Positions 17,853-26,380 of a stretch of 64,000 bases of DNA are shown here, in pieces. The stretch's first letter is position 1; each line of letters starts with the position of its first letter. The stretch covers positions 186,001 to 250,000 of the forward strand of contig NZ_SGXJ01000005.1 of NCBI RefSeq assembly GCF_004216905.1, in the 5' to 3' direction. A program made the position numbers and the translations under genes. Under the pieces are notes generated by a model. That model saw nothing but the letters and a program-made list of their open reading frames with translations. It was not told where the DNA came from and did no database searches. This DNA comes from Kribbella sp. VKM Ac-2569 (GTDB lineage: Bacteria > Actinomycetota > Actinomycetes > Propionibacteriales > Kribbellaceae).

Positions 17853-18803
17853 GTGGCTGAAGAGATCGCTCCGGGTATCCACCGGCTGGCGACCGACTAC
17901 CCGCACGTGTGTGGACTGCCGCTCTGGCTGCACGTGATCGACGCCGGCTCCGAGCTGGTGCTGCTCGACGCGGGCATCGCGTCCACGCCCGAGTCGTCGA
18001 CCGCACCGGAGCTCGCCGACGTCGGGCTGGGGCTGTCCGATCTCACCCTGGTCGTCAACAGCCACGCCCATCCCGATCACATGGGCGGCAACGCCGTACT
18101 GCGGAAGCACAGCGGGGCACGGTTCGCGGCGCCCGCGTTGGAGGCCGGGTGGCTGGAGGACAACGAGCGGCTGCTGACCGAACTGTGGGGCTCGGATCCG
18201 GACGCGCTGGACCTGTCGGAGACCGAGCGGACCGAGCTGCTGGAGATGCTCGACGAGCGAGTTCGCATCGACGTCCTGCTGCGCGACGGGGACCGTCTGC
18301 CCGGTGAGCGGCCGTTGCAGGTGATCACGACCAGCGGCCACAGTCCCGGGCACATCGCCGTACTCGACGAGACCTCGCGGACCCTGTTCACCTTCGACGA
18401 CGTGCAGGGCCGCGGGCGCCCGTACCTCGACAGCGAGCTCTGGCTGGCGCCGCTCTACACCGACGTCACCCGGTACACGAGCGGTCTGACCCGGCTCCTC
18501 GAGCTGGACTTCGACGCGCTCGTCCCGTCGCACGGCGACGCGATGGACGCCACCGCCGGCCGGAAACTGATCGAGGAGAGTCTCGAGTGGGTCGCCGGCG
18601 TCGACGAGCTCACCATCGGCCTGCTACGTAGCAAGGGTTCGCTGACTGTCCGTGACCTGGCCGATGCCATCGGCACCGAGTTGGGAGCGTACGGCGGCAT
18701 CAACCTGCAGACCGTCCGGATGGCCCGGGCGCACCTCGAACACCTGGCCCGCCGCGGCGGCGCCGAGACCCGCTGGCACCCTCCCGCTGACCGGTTTCAG
18801 TAA
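17853..18803 (+). CDS. MBL-fold metallo-hydrolase
   Basis: A 316-residue metallo-beta-lactamase-fold hydrolase. I chose the GTG at 17853, five bases after the previous stop and with GGTGAGG immediately upstream. Zinc ligands: His71, His73, Asp75 and His76 (SHAHPDHMGG), then the GHSPGH and FTFDDVQG ligand turns and a late PSHGDAM His. The C-terminal 80 residues form a helical/winged-helix-like extension (LRSKGSLTVRDLADAIG). It could be a thioesterase or lactonase that ends the CoA branch. It is the last gene of the rightward operon. Confidence 0.9.
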   Translation: MAEEIAPGIHRLATDYPHVCGLPLWLHVIDAGSELVLLDAGIASTPESSTAPELADVGLGLSDLTLVVNSHAHPDHMGGNAVLRKHSGARFAAPALEAGWLEDNERLLTELWGSDPDALDLSETERTELLEMLDERVRIDVLLRDGDRLPGERPLQVITTSGHSPGHIAVLDETSRTLFTFDDVQGRGRPYLDSELWLAPLYTDVTRYTSGLTRLLELDFDALVPSHGDAMDATAGRKLIEESLEWVAGVDELTIGLLRSKGSLTVRDLADAIGTELGAYGGINLQTVRMARAHLEHLARRGGAETRWHPPADRFQ

Positions 18804-18865
18804 AGACACTCCGACCAAAGCTGCGTGACTCCCCAAGACGCGACACAGTCGAACAAAGGAGAACG

Positions 18866-18879
18866 GGAAAGCGCTCTCC
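18866..18879. promoter_or_regulatory. LacI-family operator upstream of the second ABC importer
   Basis: GGAAAGCGCTCTCC is a 14-base dyad with six of seven half-site bases matching, centred on the CG-containing AGCGCT core typical of LacI-family sites in actinobacteria. It lies 33 bases before the chosen GTG of the permease gene. A longer open frame runs through it, and the operator argues against that longer start. No LacI-type gene is in the window, so the repressor is encoded elsewhere. Confidence 0.65.
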
Positions 18880-18911
18880 ACCTGTGGGGGGCTACGACCT
18901 GGGAGTGTCGC

Positions 18912-19937
18912 GTGGCTCAAACAGAACGAATCCCCAGCCGACAGACCACGGCCGGAAAACCGACGGGCTCCGGACCGCCGGGCACCGTTACGGACAGTAG
19001 ATCCTCGGGGCGCTCGGCGGGTAAGCCGCTGTCCTGGTGGGCGCGCGCCCGGCGGGACAAGATCCTGCTGCTGATGGCCCTGCCCGGGCTGGCGCTGCTG
19101 CTGGTGTTCCACTACCTGCCGCTGCTCGGGAACCTGATCGCGTTCCAGGAGTACCTGCCGTTCGTGCCGCTCGGCCGCAGCGCGTGGGTCGGGTGGGACA
19201 ACTTCGCGGTGATCTTCAACGGCGACGCGGAGTTCCTGAACGCACTCAAGAACACGCTGCTGATCACGCTGGTCCAGGTGATCTTCGTGTTCCCGGCGCC
19301 GATCGCGCTGGCGCTGCTGCTGAACAGCCTGCTGTCCGAGCGGATCAAGCGGGTCGTGCAGTCGGTGCTCTACCTGCCGCACTTCCTGTCCTGGGTGATC
19401 GTGATCGCGATCTTCCAGCAGATCCTCGGCGGCAGCGGCCTGATCAACAACTTCCTCCGCGAGCACGGGATGGGCACGATCGACTTCCTCGGCAACCCGG
19501 ACGGCTTCATAGCGCTCCTCACCAGTCAGGTGATCTGGAAGGACACCGGGTGGGGGACGATCCTGTTCCTGGCCGCGCTGACGCAGATCGACCCGGGGTT
19601 GTACGAGGCCGCGCGCGTCGACGGCGCGTCCCGCTGGCGGCAGTTGTGGCACGTCACGGTGCCCGGGATCCGCGGACTGATCATCCTGCTGCTGATCCTG
19701 CGGCTCGGCGACTCGCTGACCGTCGGGTTCGAGCAGATCATCCTGCAGCAGAACCTGGTCGGGAGACCGGCGAGCGAAGTCCTCGACACATACGTCTACA
19801 ACAACGGCGTACTGGCCGGCCAATGGGGCGTTTCGGCCGCGGTCGGACTCGTGAAGGGCCTGGTCGGCGTCGCCCTGGTGCTCGGCGCCAACAAGATCGC
19901 CCACATCTTCGGAGAAGCGGGGGTGTACAAGAGATGA
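18912..19937 (+). CDS. Carbohydrate ABC transporter permease (LplB type)
   Basis: A 341-residue permease starting at GTG 18912 (MAQTERIPSRQ), with GGGAG at 18901-18905 as RBS. A 45-residue hydrophilic head precedes the first helix (ILLLMALPGLALLLVFHYLP). The EAA loop is EAARVDGASRWRQLWHVTVP. The sequence style (HYLPLLGNLIAFQEYLPF, and VFPAPIALALLLN) matches the LplB/YtcP group that takes up aldouronates or complex oligosaccharides. It is first in a three-gene operon behind a LacI-type operator. Confidence 0.93.
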   Translation: MAQTERIPSRQTTAGKPTGSGPPGTVTDSRSSGRSAGKPLSWWARARRDKILLLMALPGLALLLVFHYLPLLGNLIAFQEYLPFVPLGRSAWVGWDNFAVIFNGDAEFLNALKNTLLITLVQVIFVFPAPIALALLLNSLLSERIKRVVQSVLYLPHFLSWVIVIAIFQQILGGSGLINNFLREHGMGTIDFLGNPDGFIALLTSQVIWKDTGWGTILFLAALTQIDPGLYEAARVDGASRWRQLWHVTVPGIRGLIILLLILRLGDSLTVGFEQIILQQNLVGRPASEVLDTYVYNNGVLAGQWGVSAAVGLVKGLVGVALVLGANKIAHIFGEAGVYKR

Positions 19938-20842
19938 CAACACCCAATCTCACGGTGCAGAAGGGGATCGACGACGGTCCCGGGATGCCGACGCGGGCGG
20001 TGAAGGGCGTCGTACTGCTGGTCTGCTGTGCGGTCGTCATCATCCCGTTCATCGGCGTGGTCGCGACCAGCATCGCCAGTCAGCAGCATGTGACGAACTC
20101 TGGTGGGTTCGTCCTCTGGCCGGACGGGCTCAACCTGGACGCGTACAAGGCGATCTTCAACGGCGGCGTGGTGCAGCGGGCGCTGCTGATCAGCGTCGTG
20201 ATCGCCACCTTCGGCACGCTGATCAGCCTGGCCGGCTCCACGATGCTCGCGTACTCGCTCAGCCGACCGGGTTCCTTCGGGCAGCGACCGATCCTGATGA
20301 TCGTGCTGTTCAGCCTGTTGTTCAGCCCGGGCCTGATCCCGAACTACCTGGTGGTGAAGGAGTTCGGGCTGCTCGACTCGTTGCTGGCGCTGATCCTGCC
20401 GACGGCGATCAGCGGGTTCAACGTGATTGTGCTGCGCTCGTTCTTCATGGGCATCCCGGACTCGGTGCTCGACTCGGCCCGGATCGACGGCGCCGGCGAC
20501 TTCCGGATCTTCTGGTCGATCGTGCTGCCGCTGTCGAAGGCGGTGCTGGCGGTCGTCGGGTTGTTCTACGCGGTCGGGTACTGGAACGCGTTCTTCAACG
20601 CGATGCTCTACATCAACGACACCGCGAAATGGCCGCTGCAGCTGGTCTTAAGGACGTACGTCATCAACAACACCGAGCTGAGCAGCGGTGATCTCGGCGG
20701 CGCGTCGGCCGACCAGTTGCCGCCGCAGGAATCGATCCAGATGGCGATCCTGGTGGTATCGCTGGTGCCGATCCTGATCGTGTACCCGTTCCTGCAACGG
20801 CACTTCGCCAAGGGCATGCTGACCGGGGCGGTGAAGGGATGA
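19934..20842 (+). CDS. Carbohydrate ABC transporter permease (LplC type)
   Basis: A 302-residue permease overlapping the previous gene by ATGA at 19934. The first helix begins near residue 25 (GVVLLVCCAVVIIPFIGVV). The EAA loop is DSARIDGAGDFRIFWSIVLP, and the C-terminal LQRHFAKGMLTGAVKG tail is typical. It completes the channel with the LplB-type protein. Confidence 0.93.
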   Translation: MTTPNLTVQKGIDDGPGMPTRAVKGVVLLVCCAVVIIPFIGVVATSIASQQHVTNSGGFVLWPDGLNLDAYKAIFNGGVVQRALLISVVIATFGTLISLAGSTMLAYSLSRPGSFGQRPILMIVLFSLLFSPGLIPNYLVVKEFGLLDSLLALILPTAISGFNVIVLRSFFMGIPDSVLDSARIDGAGDFRIFWSIVLPLSKAVLAVVGLFYAVGYWNAFFNAMLYINDTAKWPLQLVLRTYVINNTELSSGDLGGASADQLPPQESIQMAILVVSLVPILIVYPFLQRHFAKGMLTGAVKG

Positions 20843-22458
20843 CCGGGATCAGCAGAAGAACGCTCCTCGGTGGATCGCTGGCCGCCGCGGCCGTCGGCCT
20901 GAGTGGCTGCTCCACCGTGACCAGGTCGACGGATATCGCGGCGTTGAACAAGCCGGTCGCGCTCCCGACGTACAAACGCTTCGACGGCCCGAAACCGGAC
21001 CTGCCACGCAGCCATCCGCTGATGCCGGACTGCTTCTACCGCTTCCCGGAGCACCCGGCAAAGGTCACCGACGGCGCACCGGCCGATGGCAGCGACCTGT
21101 CCGGTTCGGTGCCGACGTCGAACCCGATTCCGCCGACCGCCGATCGCAACCTGTACTGGCAGGAGCTGAACCGGAGAATCGGTTCGCCGCTGTCGCTGAC
21201 GATCACCTCGGCCACCGGCTCCGATTTCACCAACAAGTTCGCGACGTCGGTGGCCGGAGACACGCTGGGTGATCTGTTCAACGTCGACGGCAAGTTCTCC
21301 TATCTGCCCCAGTTCCTCGAGGCCCGGGCCCAGGACCTGACCGAGTACCTGTCCGGCGACGCGATCCTGGAGTACCCGTTCCTGGCCAACCTGTCACCCG
21401 ACTCCTGGCGCGGTTGCGTGTTCTCCGGCGGCATCCGGGCAGTCCCGATCCAGCGCGGCGTCATGTCGTCCACCTTGCTGCTGGCGCGGCAGGACCTCCT
21501 CGACCAGTTCGGCGTCGAGCTCGGCTCACCTACCATCGACGAGCTGAACGCGGTGGCCAAGGCGGTCACGGACCAGAAGAAGAACCGCTGGGCGTTCGCG
21601 GTCCCACCTCAGGCGGCGGTGAGCGCGATGCTGGGGTTGCCGAACTTCTGGGAGGTTCGCGACGGCCGCCTGGTGCACAGCCGGGAGCTCCCGGAGCACA
21701 AGGAGATGCTCGCGATCACCGCGAAGATGCAGGCCGACGGGCTGATCCATCCCGACGGCGTGGCGAAGAACAACCAGAAGGTGTGGTTCAGTCAGGGGTC
21801 GGCGGTGATGACGCAGGACACCTATTCGTCCATCCAGAGCTTCTACCGCCGCGCGGTGACGAAGAACTTCGCCATCTCGCTGCCGGTCGTCCGGGACAGC
21901 GCCGGGAAGGTCGGCCGGTTCCTGCTGGGTTCGCCGAACAACTCGATCTCGGCGATCAGGCCCAGCTCGCCGGAGCGGACCAAGATGCTGTTGCGGGTGC
22001 TGAACTGGATGGCCGCGCCGTTCGGCACCGAGGAGTACCTGTTCCGCAAGTTCGGCCTGCCCGGGCGGCACTACACCCTGAAGGGCACCGACCCGGTCCT
22101 GACCAAGGACGGCAGCAGTGAGGTCTGCCTCGGGGAGTTCCCGATCCAGTACCTCGCCGACGGTGGATATCCGGTCTACTTCCCGGGTCATCCCGAGGCG
22201 GTCGATGTCGCGTACAACCACCTCAAGGCGATCCTGCCGACCGCGATCCTGCAGCCGACGTACGGGCTCTACTCCTCGACCGACTCGACGAAGGGAAAGG
22301 TCGCCGACAAGGACTTCGACTCGCTGGTCAAGGAGATCCAGCTCGGCCGCTCCGATCTGTCGGACTGGGACAAGGCGGTGGCCAACTGGCGTAAGTCGAC
22401 CGGCGACGCGATCCGTCACGAGTACGAAGAAGCAATGGCCGCCCAGGGCCGGAAGTAG
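20839..22458 (+). CDS. Tat-exported solute-binding lipoprotein (LplA type)
   Basis: A 539-residue extracellular solute-binding protein, coupled by ATGA to the LplC-type permease. The N-terminus has the twin-Arg motif SRRTLLGG and a lipobox LSGC with Cys24, so it is a Tat-exported lipoprotein. It is over 500 residues, longer than usual MalE proteins and typical of the LplA group that binds larger oligosaccharides. The permease-permease-binding-protein order is also typical of that group. There is no ATPase gene here. Confidence 0.92.
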   Translation: MTGISRRTLLGGSLAAAAVGLSGCSTVTRSTDIAALNKPVALPTYKRFDGPKPDLPRSHPLMPDCFYRFPEHPAKVTDGAPADGSDLSGSVPTSNPIPPTADRNLYWQELNRRIGSPLSLTITSATGSDFTNKFATSVAGDTLGDLFNVDGKFSYLPQFLEARAQDLTEYLSGDAILEYPFLANLSPDSWRGCVFSGGIRAVPIQRGVMSSTLLLARQDLLDQFGVELGSPTIDELNAVAKAVTDQKKNRWAFAVPPQAAVSAMLGLPNFWEVRDGRLVHSRELPEHKEMLAITAKMQADGLIHPDGVAKNNQKVWFSQGSAVMTQDTYSSIQSFYRRAVTKNFAISLPVVRDSAGKVGRFLLGSPNNSISAIRPSSPERTKMLLRVLNWMAAPFGTEEYLFRKFGLPGRHYTLKGTDPVLTKDGSSEVCLGEFPIQYLADGGYPVYFPGHPEAVDVAYNHLKAILPTAILQPTYGLYSSTDSTKGKVADKDFDSLVKEIQLGRSDLSDWDKAVANWRKSTGDAIRHEYEEAMAAQGRK

Positions 22459-22462
22459 CCGG

Positions 22463-22516
22463 AGGCAACAACCGCCGTACGCACCGCCCGCGAAGCGATG
22501 CGTACGGCGGTTGCCT
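22463..22516. terminator. Bidirectional terminator hairpin
   Basis: A long inverted repeat lies between two convergent genes. The left arm (22463-22483) contains CCGCCGTACGCA; the right arm (22499-22516) is TGCGTACGGCGGTTGCCT. They pair over 18 bases with a three-base bulge in the left arm and a 15-base loop. There is no U-tract, as is common in GC-rich actinobacteria. It ends two bases from the stop of the SGNH gene. Confidence 0.75.
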
Positions 22517-22517
22517 G

Positions 22518-23747
22518 TCAGCCGCAGCGGAGGGAGTCGAGGTTCGGCGCGTCGCCCATCGCCTGGTTGCCGGCGTCGTTCGGGTGCAGGCCGTCGCCGC
22601 CGTCGTACGCCGCTGCAAGCCGGGACGGGTCTGCCGGGTCGCGGGTTGCCGCGTCGAAGTCGGCCACGCCGTCGAACTCACCGCTCGTGCGGATGAACGT
22701 GTTCACCGCCTGCCGGATCGCCTCCTTCTCCGGTGTGTACACGAACGAGCTGCCCATCGGCGTCAACGTCCCGCCGACGATGCAGCGTCCGGACGCGTGC
22801 ACCCGTGCGATCAACTGCCGGTACCCGGCGACCAACTGCTCGGTGGTCGCCCCGGCGTAGATGTCGTTGATCCCCTCCAGCACCAGCACCGTCCGTACGC
22901 CGGGCTTCGTCAGCACGTCCTTGTCCAGCCGGGCCAGCGCGCTCGCCCCGGCACTGCCCGCCTTCGCGACCCCGCCGAGCACCCGGTTCCCCGAGATGCC
23001 CTCGTTCGAGATCGCCAGCCGCGCCGGCTCCGGCAGTCGCGCGTACCTGGCCGCGAGGATGTCCGGCCACCGCCGATTGGTGTCGATCGTCGTACCGACC
23101 GACGACGTGATCGAGTCGCCGAGCGTCGCGACCGTCGCCACGTCCCGCGTCGCCTCGACGATCGCGGCGTTCAGGAAGAACCACGCCGAGGATTCCGTCT
23201 GGTACGCCGTACTCGACTCGTCGGCCGCGTGATCGCCGGATGTCGACTTGTAGCTGTGCTGCATCGCCCGGTTGTGCGCGGTGATCACGCCCGTCGTCCC
23301 GACCACATGCAGGCTGACCGTCAGGCTCGTCAGCGCCGGCACCACACCGGGCAGCGGGTCGCTGATCGCCATCGCACCGGGCGGGATCGTCACCGTCGTA
23401 CTGCCACTGAACGTCAACCGCCGGCTCGACCCCGGCACCACACTCGCGCCGCTGTCCTGCCGCCCGACGTACACCGAGTCCGACACCAACGGCTGATCTC
23501 CGTTCGCGTTGGAGATCCGGATCCGCAGGTCCTTCCCGCCCACCGACGTCCGCAGCACGTTCCGCACCGTCATGTCACTCAACGACCCACCGGCGATATC
23601 GTCCGCCGCACCCCACGTCGTAACCAGCCCACCTCCACCTCCGGTCGTCGCCGCATCGTCCGGTGCGGCCGCCACCAGACCCGCCGCACCCACCGCCGTC
23701 ACCAGCAAACTCGCGCCCATCCGGCGCCACGAAAGGTTCATGCCCAT
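22518..23747 (-). CDS. Secreted SGNH/GDSL-type hydrolase
   Basis: A 409-residue exported esterase. I chose ATG 23747 (MGMNLSWRRM) because GGGGGTGA lies just upstream; ATG 23741 is the alternative. A signal peptide covers about residues 1-29. The first 190 residues are a beta-rich domain, then the SGNH blocks: block I ATLGDSIT with Ser212, block II GISGNR (Gly253, Asn254), block III GIND (292-295) and block V DGLHPN with Asp385 and His388. Such enzymes deacetylate plant polysaccharides. Convergence with a complex-oligosaccharide importer and its own LacI-type operator suggest sugar-regulated wall deacetylation. Confidence 0.92.
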   Translation of the reverse strand: MGMNLSWRRMGASLLVTAVGAAGLVAAAPDDAATTGGGGGLVTTWGAADDIAGGSLSDMTVRNVLRTSVGGKDLRIRISNANGDQPLVSDSVYVGRQDSGASVVPGSSRRLTFSGSTTVTIPPGAMAISDPLPGVVPALTSLTVSLHVVGTTGVITAHNRAMQHSYKSTSGDHAADESSTAYQTESSAWFFLNAAIVEATRDVATVATLGDSITSSVGTTIDTNRRWPDILAARYARLPEPARLAISNEGISGNRVLGGVAKAGSAGASALARLDKDVLTKPGVRTVLVLEGINDIYAGATTEQLVAGYRQLIARVHASGRCIVGGTLTPMGSSFVYTPEKEAIRQAVNTFIRTSGEFDGVADFDAATRDPADPSRLAAAYDGGDGLHPNDAGNQAMGDAPNLDSLRCG

Positions 23748-23771
23748 CAAGTCACCCCCGAATAGACATGC

Positions 23772-23787
23772 TTGCAATCGTTTGCAC
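23772..23787. promoter_or_regulatory. LacI-family operator upstream of the SGNH hydrolase gene
   Basis: TTGCAATCGTTTGCAC contains perfect TGCAA/TTGCA half-sites around a central TCGT (23773-23786), a standard LacI-family operator form. It sits 25 bases upstream of the SGNH start on the minus strand, inside the divergent gap with the helicase gene. It differs from the AGCGCT-type site at 18866, so a different repressor is likely. Confidence 0.65.
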
Positions 23788-23875
23788 AGATTTCATCGCC
23801 GAACGGTCCGCACCGCGAGCCGAACGGTAGATATCCCGGGCGGCGGGTGGATTGGCTGGTCAGGGACAATGGGTA

Positions 23876-26380
23876 ATGATGACGCTGACCGAGATGTTGC
23901 CGGGGACTACTGGGCCTGATGACCTGTTCGATGCCTTTCAGGGGTGGGTGGGGGAGCAGGAGATCTCGCTGTACCCGGCTCAGGAAGAGGCGTTGATCGA
24001 GGTGATGACGGGATCGAACGTGATCCTGTCGACGCCGACCGGCTCGGGGAAGAGTCTGGTGGCGACCGGCGCGCACTTCGCGGCGCTGGCGAACGGGCAG
24101 CGGACGTTCTACACGGCGCCGATCAAGGCGCTGGTGTCGGAGAAGTTCTTCGCGCTGTGTGACGTGTTCGGCGCGGAGAAGGTCGGCATGCTGACCGGCG
24201 ACGCCTCCGTCAACGCGGGCGCGCCGATCATCTGCTGTACGGCGGAGGTCCTGGCGAACATCGCCCTGCGCGAAGGGGCGGACGCGGACGTCGGCCAGGT
24301 GGTGATGGACGAGTTCCACTTCTACTCCGAGCCGGATCGCGGCTGGGCGTGGCAGGTGCCGCTGCTCGAGCTCCCGAAGGCGCAGTTCGTGCTGATGTCC
24401 GCGACCCTCGGTGACGTCGAGCGGTTCAAGATCGACCTGTCCCGCCGTACCGGCCGTGCGACAGCGATCGTCGCGTCCGGCGAGCGCCCGGTCCCGCTCA
24501 TCTACAAGTACGTCACCACGCCGCTGCACGAGACGCTCGCCGAGCTCCTGGTGACGCACCAGGCCCCGGTGTACGTCGTGCACTTCACGCAGGCCGCTGC
24601 CCTGGAACGCGCCCAGGCGCTGACCAGCATCAACGTCTGCACGAAGGAAGAGAAGGACAAGATCAAGGAGCTGATCGGGCACTTCCGCTTCAGCCCGGGC
24701 TTCGGCAGGACGCTGCAGCGGCTGATCATGCATGGGATCGGGGTCCACCACGCCGGCATGCTGCCGAAGTACCGGCGGCTGGTCGAGCAGCTGGCGCAGG
24801 CGGGGTTGCTGAAGGTCATCTGCGGCACCGACACCCTCGGTGTCGGCATCAATGTGCCGATCCGCACCGTCCTGCTGACCGCTCTGAGCAAGTACGACGG
24901 ACGTCGGCAGCGGATCCTCAAGGCACGCGAGTTCCACCAGATCGCCGGCCGCGCCGGCCGGGCCGGGTACGACACGTCCGGAACCGTCGTCGTCCAGGCG
25001 CCGGACCACGTCGTGGAGAACGTCCGGTTGCTCGCGAAGGCCGGCGACGACCCGAAGAAGCAGCGCCGGGTCCAGCGCAAGAAGCCGCCGGAGGGGTTCG
25101 TCACCTGGGGTGAGGACACCTTCGACCGGCTCGTCGCCGCCGACCCCGAGCCGCTGCAGTCGCGGATGCGGGTCAGTCACGCGATGCTGCTGAACGTGAT
25201 CGCCCGCGACGGCGACGCGTTCGCGAGCATGCGGCACCTGCTGCAGGACAACCACGAGGACTCCCGGGCACAGATCCGGCTGATCCGCCGCGCGATCCAG
25301 ATCTACCGGACGCTGCTCACCGCCGGTGTCGTCGAGCGCCTCGACGAGCCGGACGAGAACGGCCGGTCGCTGCGGCTGACCGTGGACCTGCAGAAGGACT
25401 TCAGCCTGAACCAGCCGCTGTCCACCTTCGCGCTGGCCGCGCTGGACCTGCTCGACCCCGAGGACCCGGTGTACGCGCTGGACGTGGTGTCGGTGGTCGA
25501 GGCGACGCTGGAGGATCCGCGCGCGATCCTGATGGCGCAGCTGCACCACGCCAAGGGTGAGGCCGTGCAAGGGATGAAGGCCGACGGCATCGAGTACGAG
25601 GAGCGGATGGAGCTGCTCGACGAGATCAGCTGGCCGAAACCGCTCGAAGAGTTGCTCGAGGCAACCTTGGAGATGTACCGGCAGACGCACCCGTGGGTCG
25701 CCGAGGCCGGGCTGTCGCCGAAGTCCGTCGTACGGGACATGTTCGAGCGGGCGATGACGTTCGGCGAGTTCATCCAGTACTACGGCCTCGCGCGCTCGGA
25801 GGGCATCGTCCTTCGCTACCTGAGCGACGCGTACAAGGCGCTGCGGCAGACAGTCCCGCCGGACAAGGTGAACGAGGATCTCACCGACCTGATCGAGTGG
25901 CTCGGTGAGGTGGTCCGCCAGACCGACTCCAGCCTGCTCGACGAGTGGGAGGAGCTGACCAACCCCACCGACGTCCCGCAGGCCGAGGTGGTCCCAGCGG
26001 GTCCGCGCCGGATCACCTTGAACACCAGGGCTTTCCGCGTCCTCGTCCGCAACGCCATGTTCCGCCGCGTCGAGCTACTCGCCCTGCACCGCTGGGCCGA
26101 ACTCGGGCAGCTAGACAACGCAGCCGGCTGGGACGCGGGCCGCTGGGCCGAGGCCGGTACGGCGTACTACGCCGAGCACGACGTCGTAGGCACCGGCCCC
26201 GCCGCCCGCGGCCCCGCCCTCTTCATGGTCGAGGAGCACCCCGGCTACTGGGAAGTCCAGCAAATCATCGACGACCCCGAAGGCAACCACGACTGGCGCA
26301 TCACCGCCAGCGTCGACCTCAACGCCTCCGACGAGGCCGGCGAACTAGTTCTTGAAATGGTGTCTTTCAAGCCTTTGTAG
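23876..26380 (+). CDS. DEAD/DEAH-box helicase of the Ski2/Mtr4-like type with DUF3516 C-terminus
   Basis: An 834-residue superfamily 2 helicase. ATG 23876 is chosen, with AGGGA nine bases upstream; an earlier TTG at 23852 is possible. Motif I is STPTGSGKS (52-60), motif II DEFH (145-148), motif III SAT (175-177) and motif VI QIAGRAGRAGYD in the second RecA domain. The C-terminal 350 residues, with no hydrophobic segment, match in layout the actinobacterial proteins labelled DUF3516. It probably remodels RNA. It looks like a housekeeping gene unrelated to the sugar loci. Its end overlaps the convergent fabV gene by 14 bases. Confidence 0.93.
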   Translation: MMTLTEMLPGTTGPDDLFDAFQGWVGEQEISLYPAQEEALIEVMTGSNVILSTPTGSGKSLVATGAHFAALANGQRTFYTAPIKALVSEKFFALCDVFGAEKVGMLTGDASVNAGAPIICCTAEVLANIALREGADADVGQVVMDEFHFYSEPDRGWAWQVPLLELPKAQFVLMSATLGDVERFKIDLSRRTGRATAIVASGERPVPLIYKYVTTPLHETLAELLVTHQAPVYVVHFTQAAALERAQALTSINVCTKEEKDKIKELIGHFRFSPGFGRTLQRLIMHGIGVHHAGMLPKYRRLVEQLAQAGLLKVICGTDTLGVGINVPIRTVLLTALSKYDGRRQRILKAREFHQIAGRAGRAGYDTSGTVVVQAPDHVVENVRLLAKAGDDPKKQRRVQRKKPPEGFVTWGEDTFDRLVAADPEPLQSRMRVSHAMLLNVIARDGDAFASMRHLLQDNHEDSRAQIRLIRRAIQIYRTLLTAGVVERLDEPDENGRSLRLTVDLQKDFSLNQPLSTFALAALDLLDPEDPVYALDVVSVVEATLEDPRAILMAQLHHAKGEAVQGMKADGIEYEERMELLDEISWPKPLEELLEATLEMYRQTHPWVAEAGLSPKSVVRDMFERAMTFGEFIQYYGLARSEGIVLRYLSDAYKALRQTVPPDKVNEDLTDLIEWLGEVVRQTDSSLLDEWEELTNPTDVPQAEVVPAGPRRITLNTRAFRVLVRNAMFRRVELLALHRWAELGQLDNAAGWDAGRWAEAGTAYYAEHDVVGTGPAARGPALFMVEEHPGYWEVQQIIDDPEGNHDWRITASVDLNASDEAGELVLEMVSFKPL

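Noticed and set aside
23747..25690. Long minus-strand frame opposite the helicase gene
   Set aside because: The helicase on the plus strand has all the expected motifs, and this frame has none.
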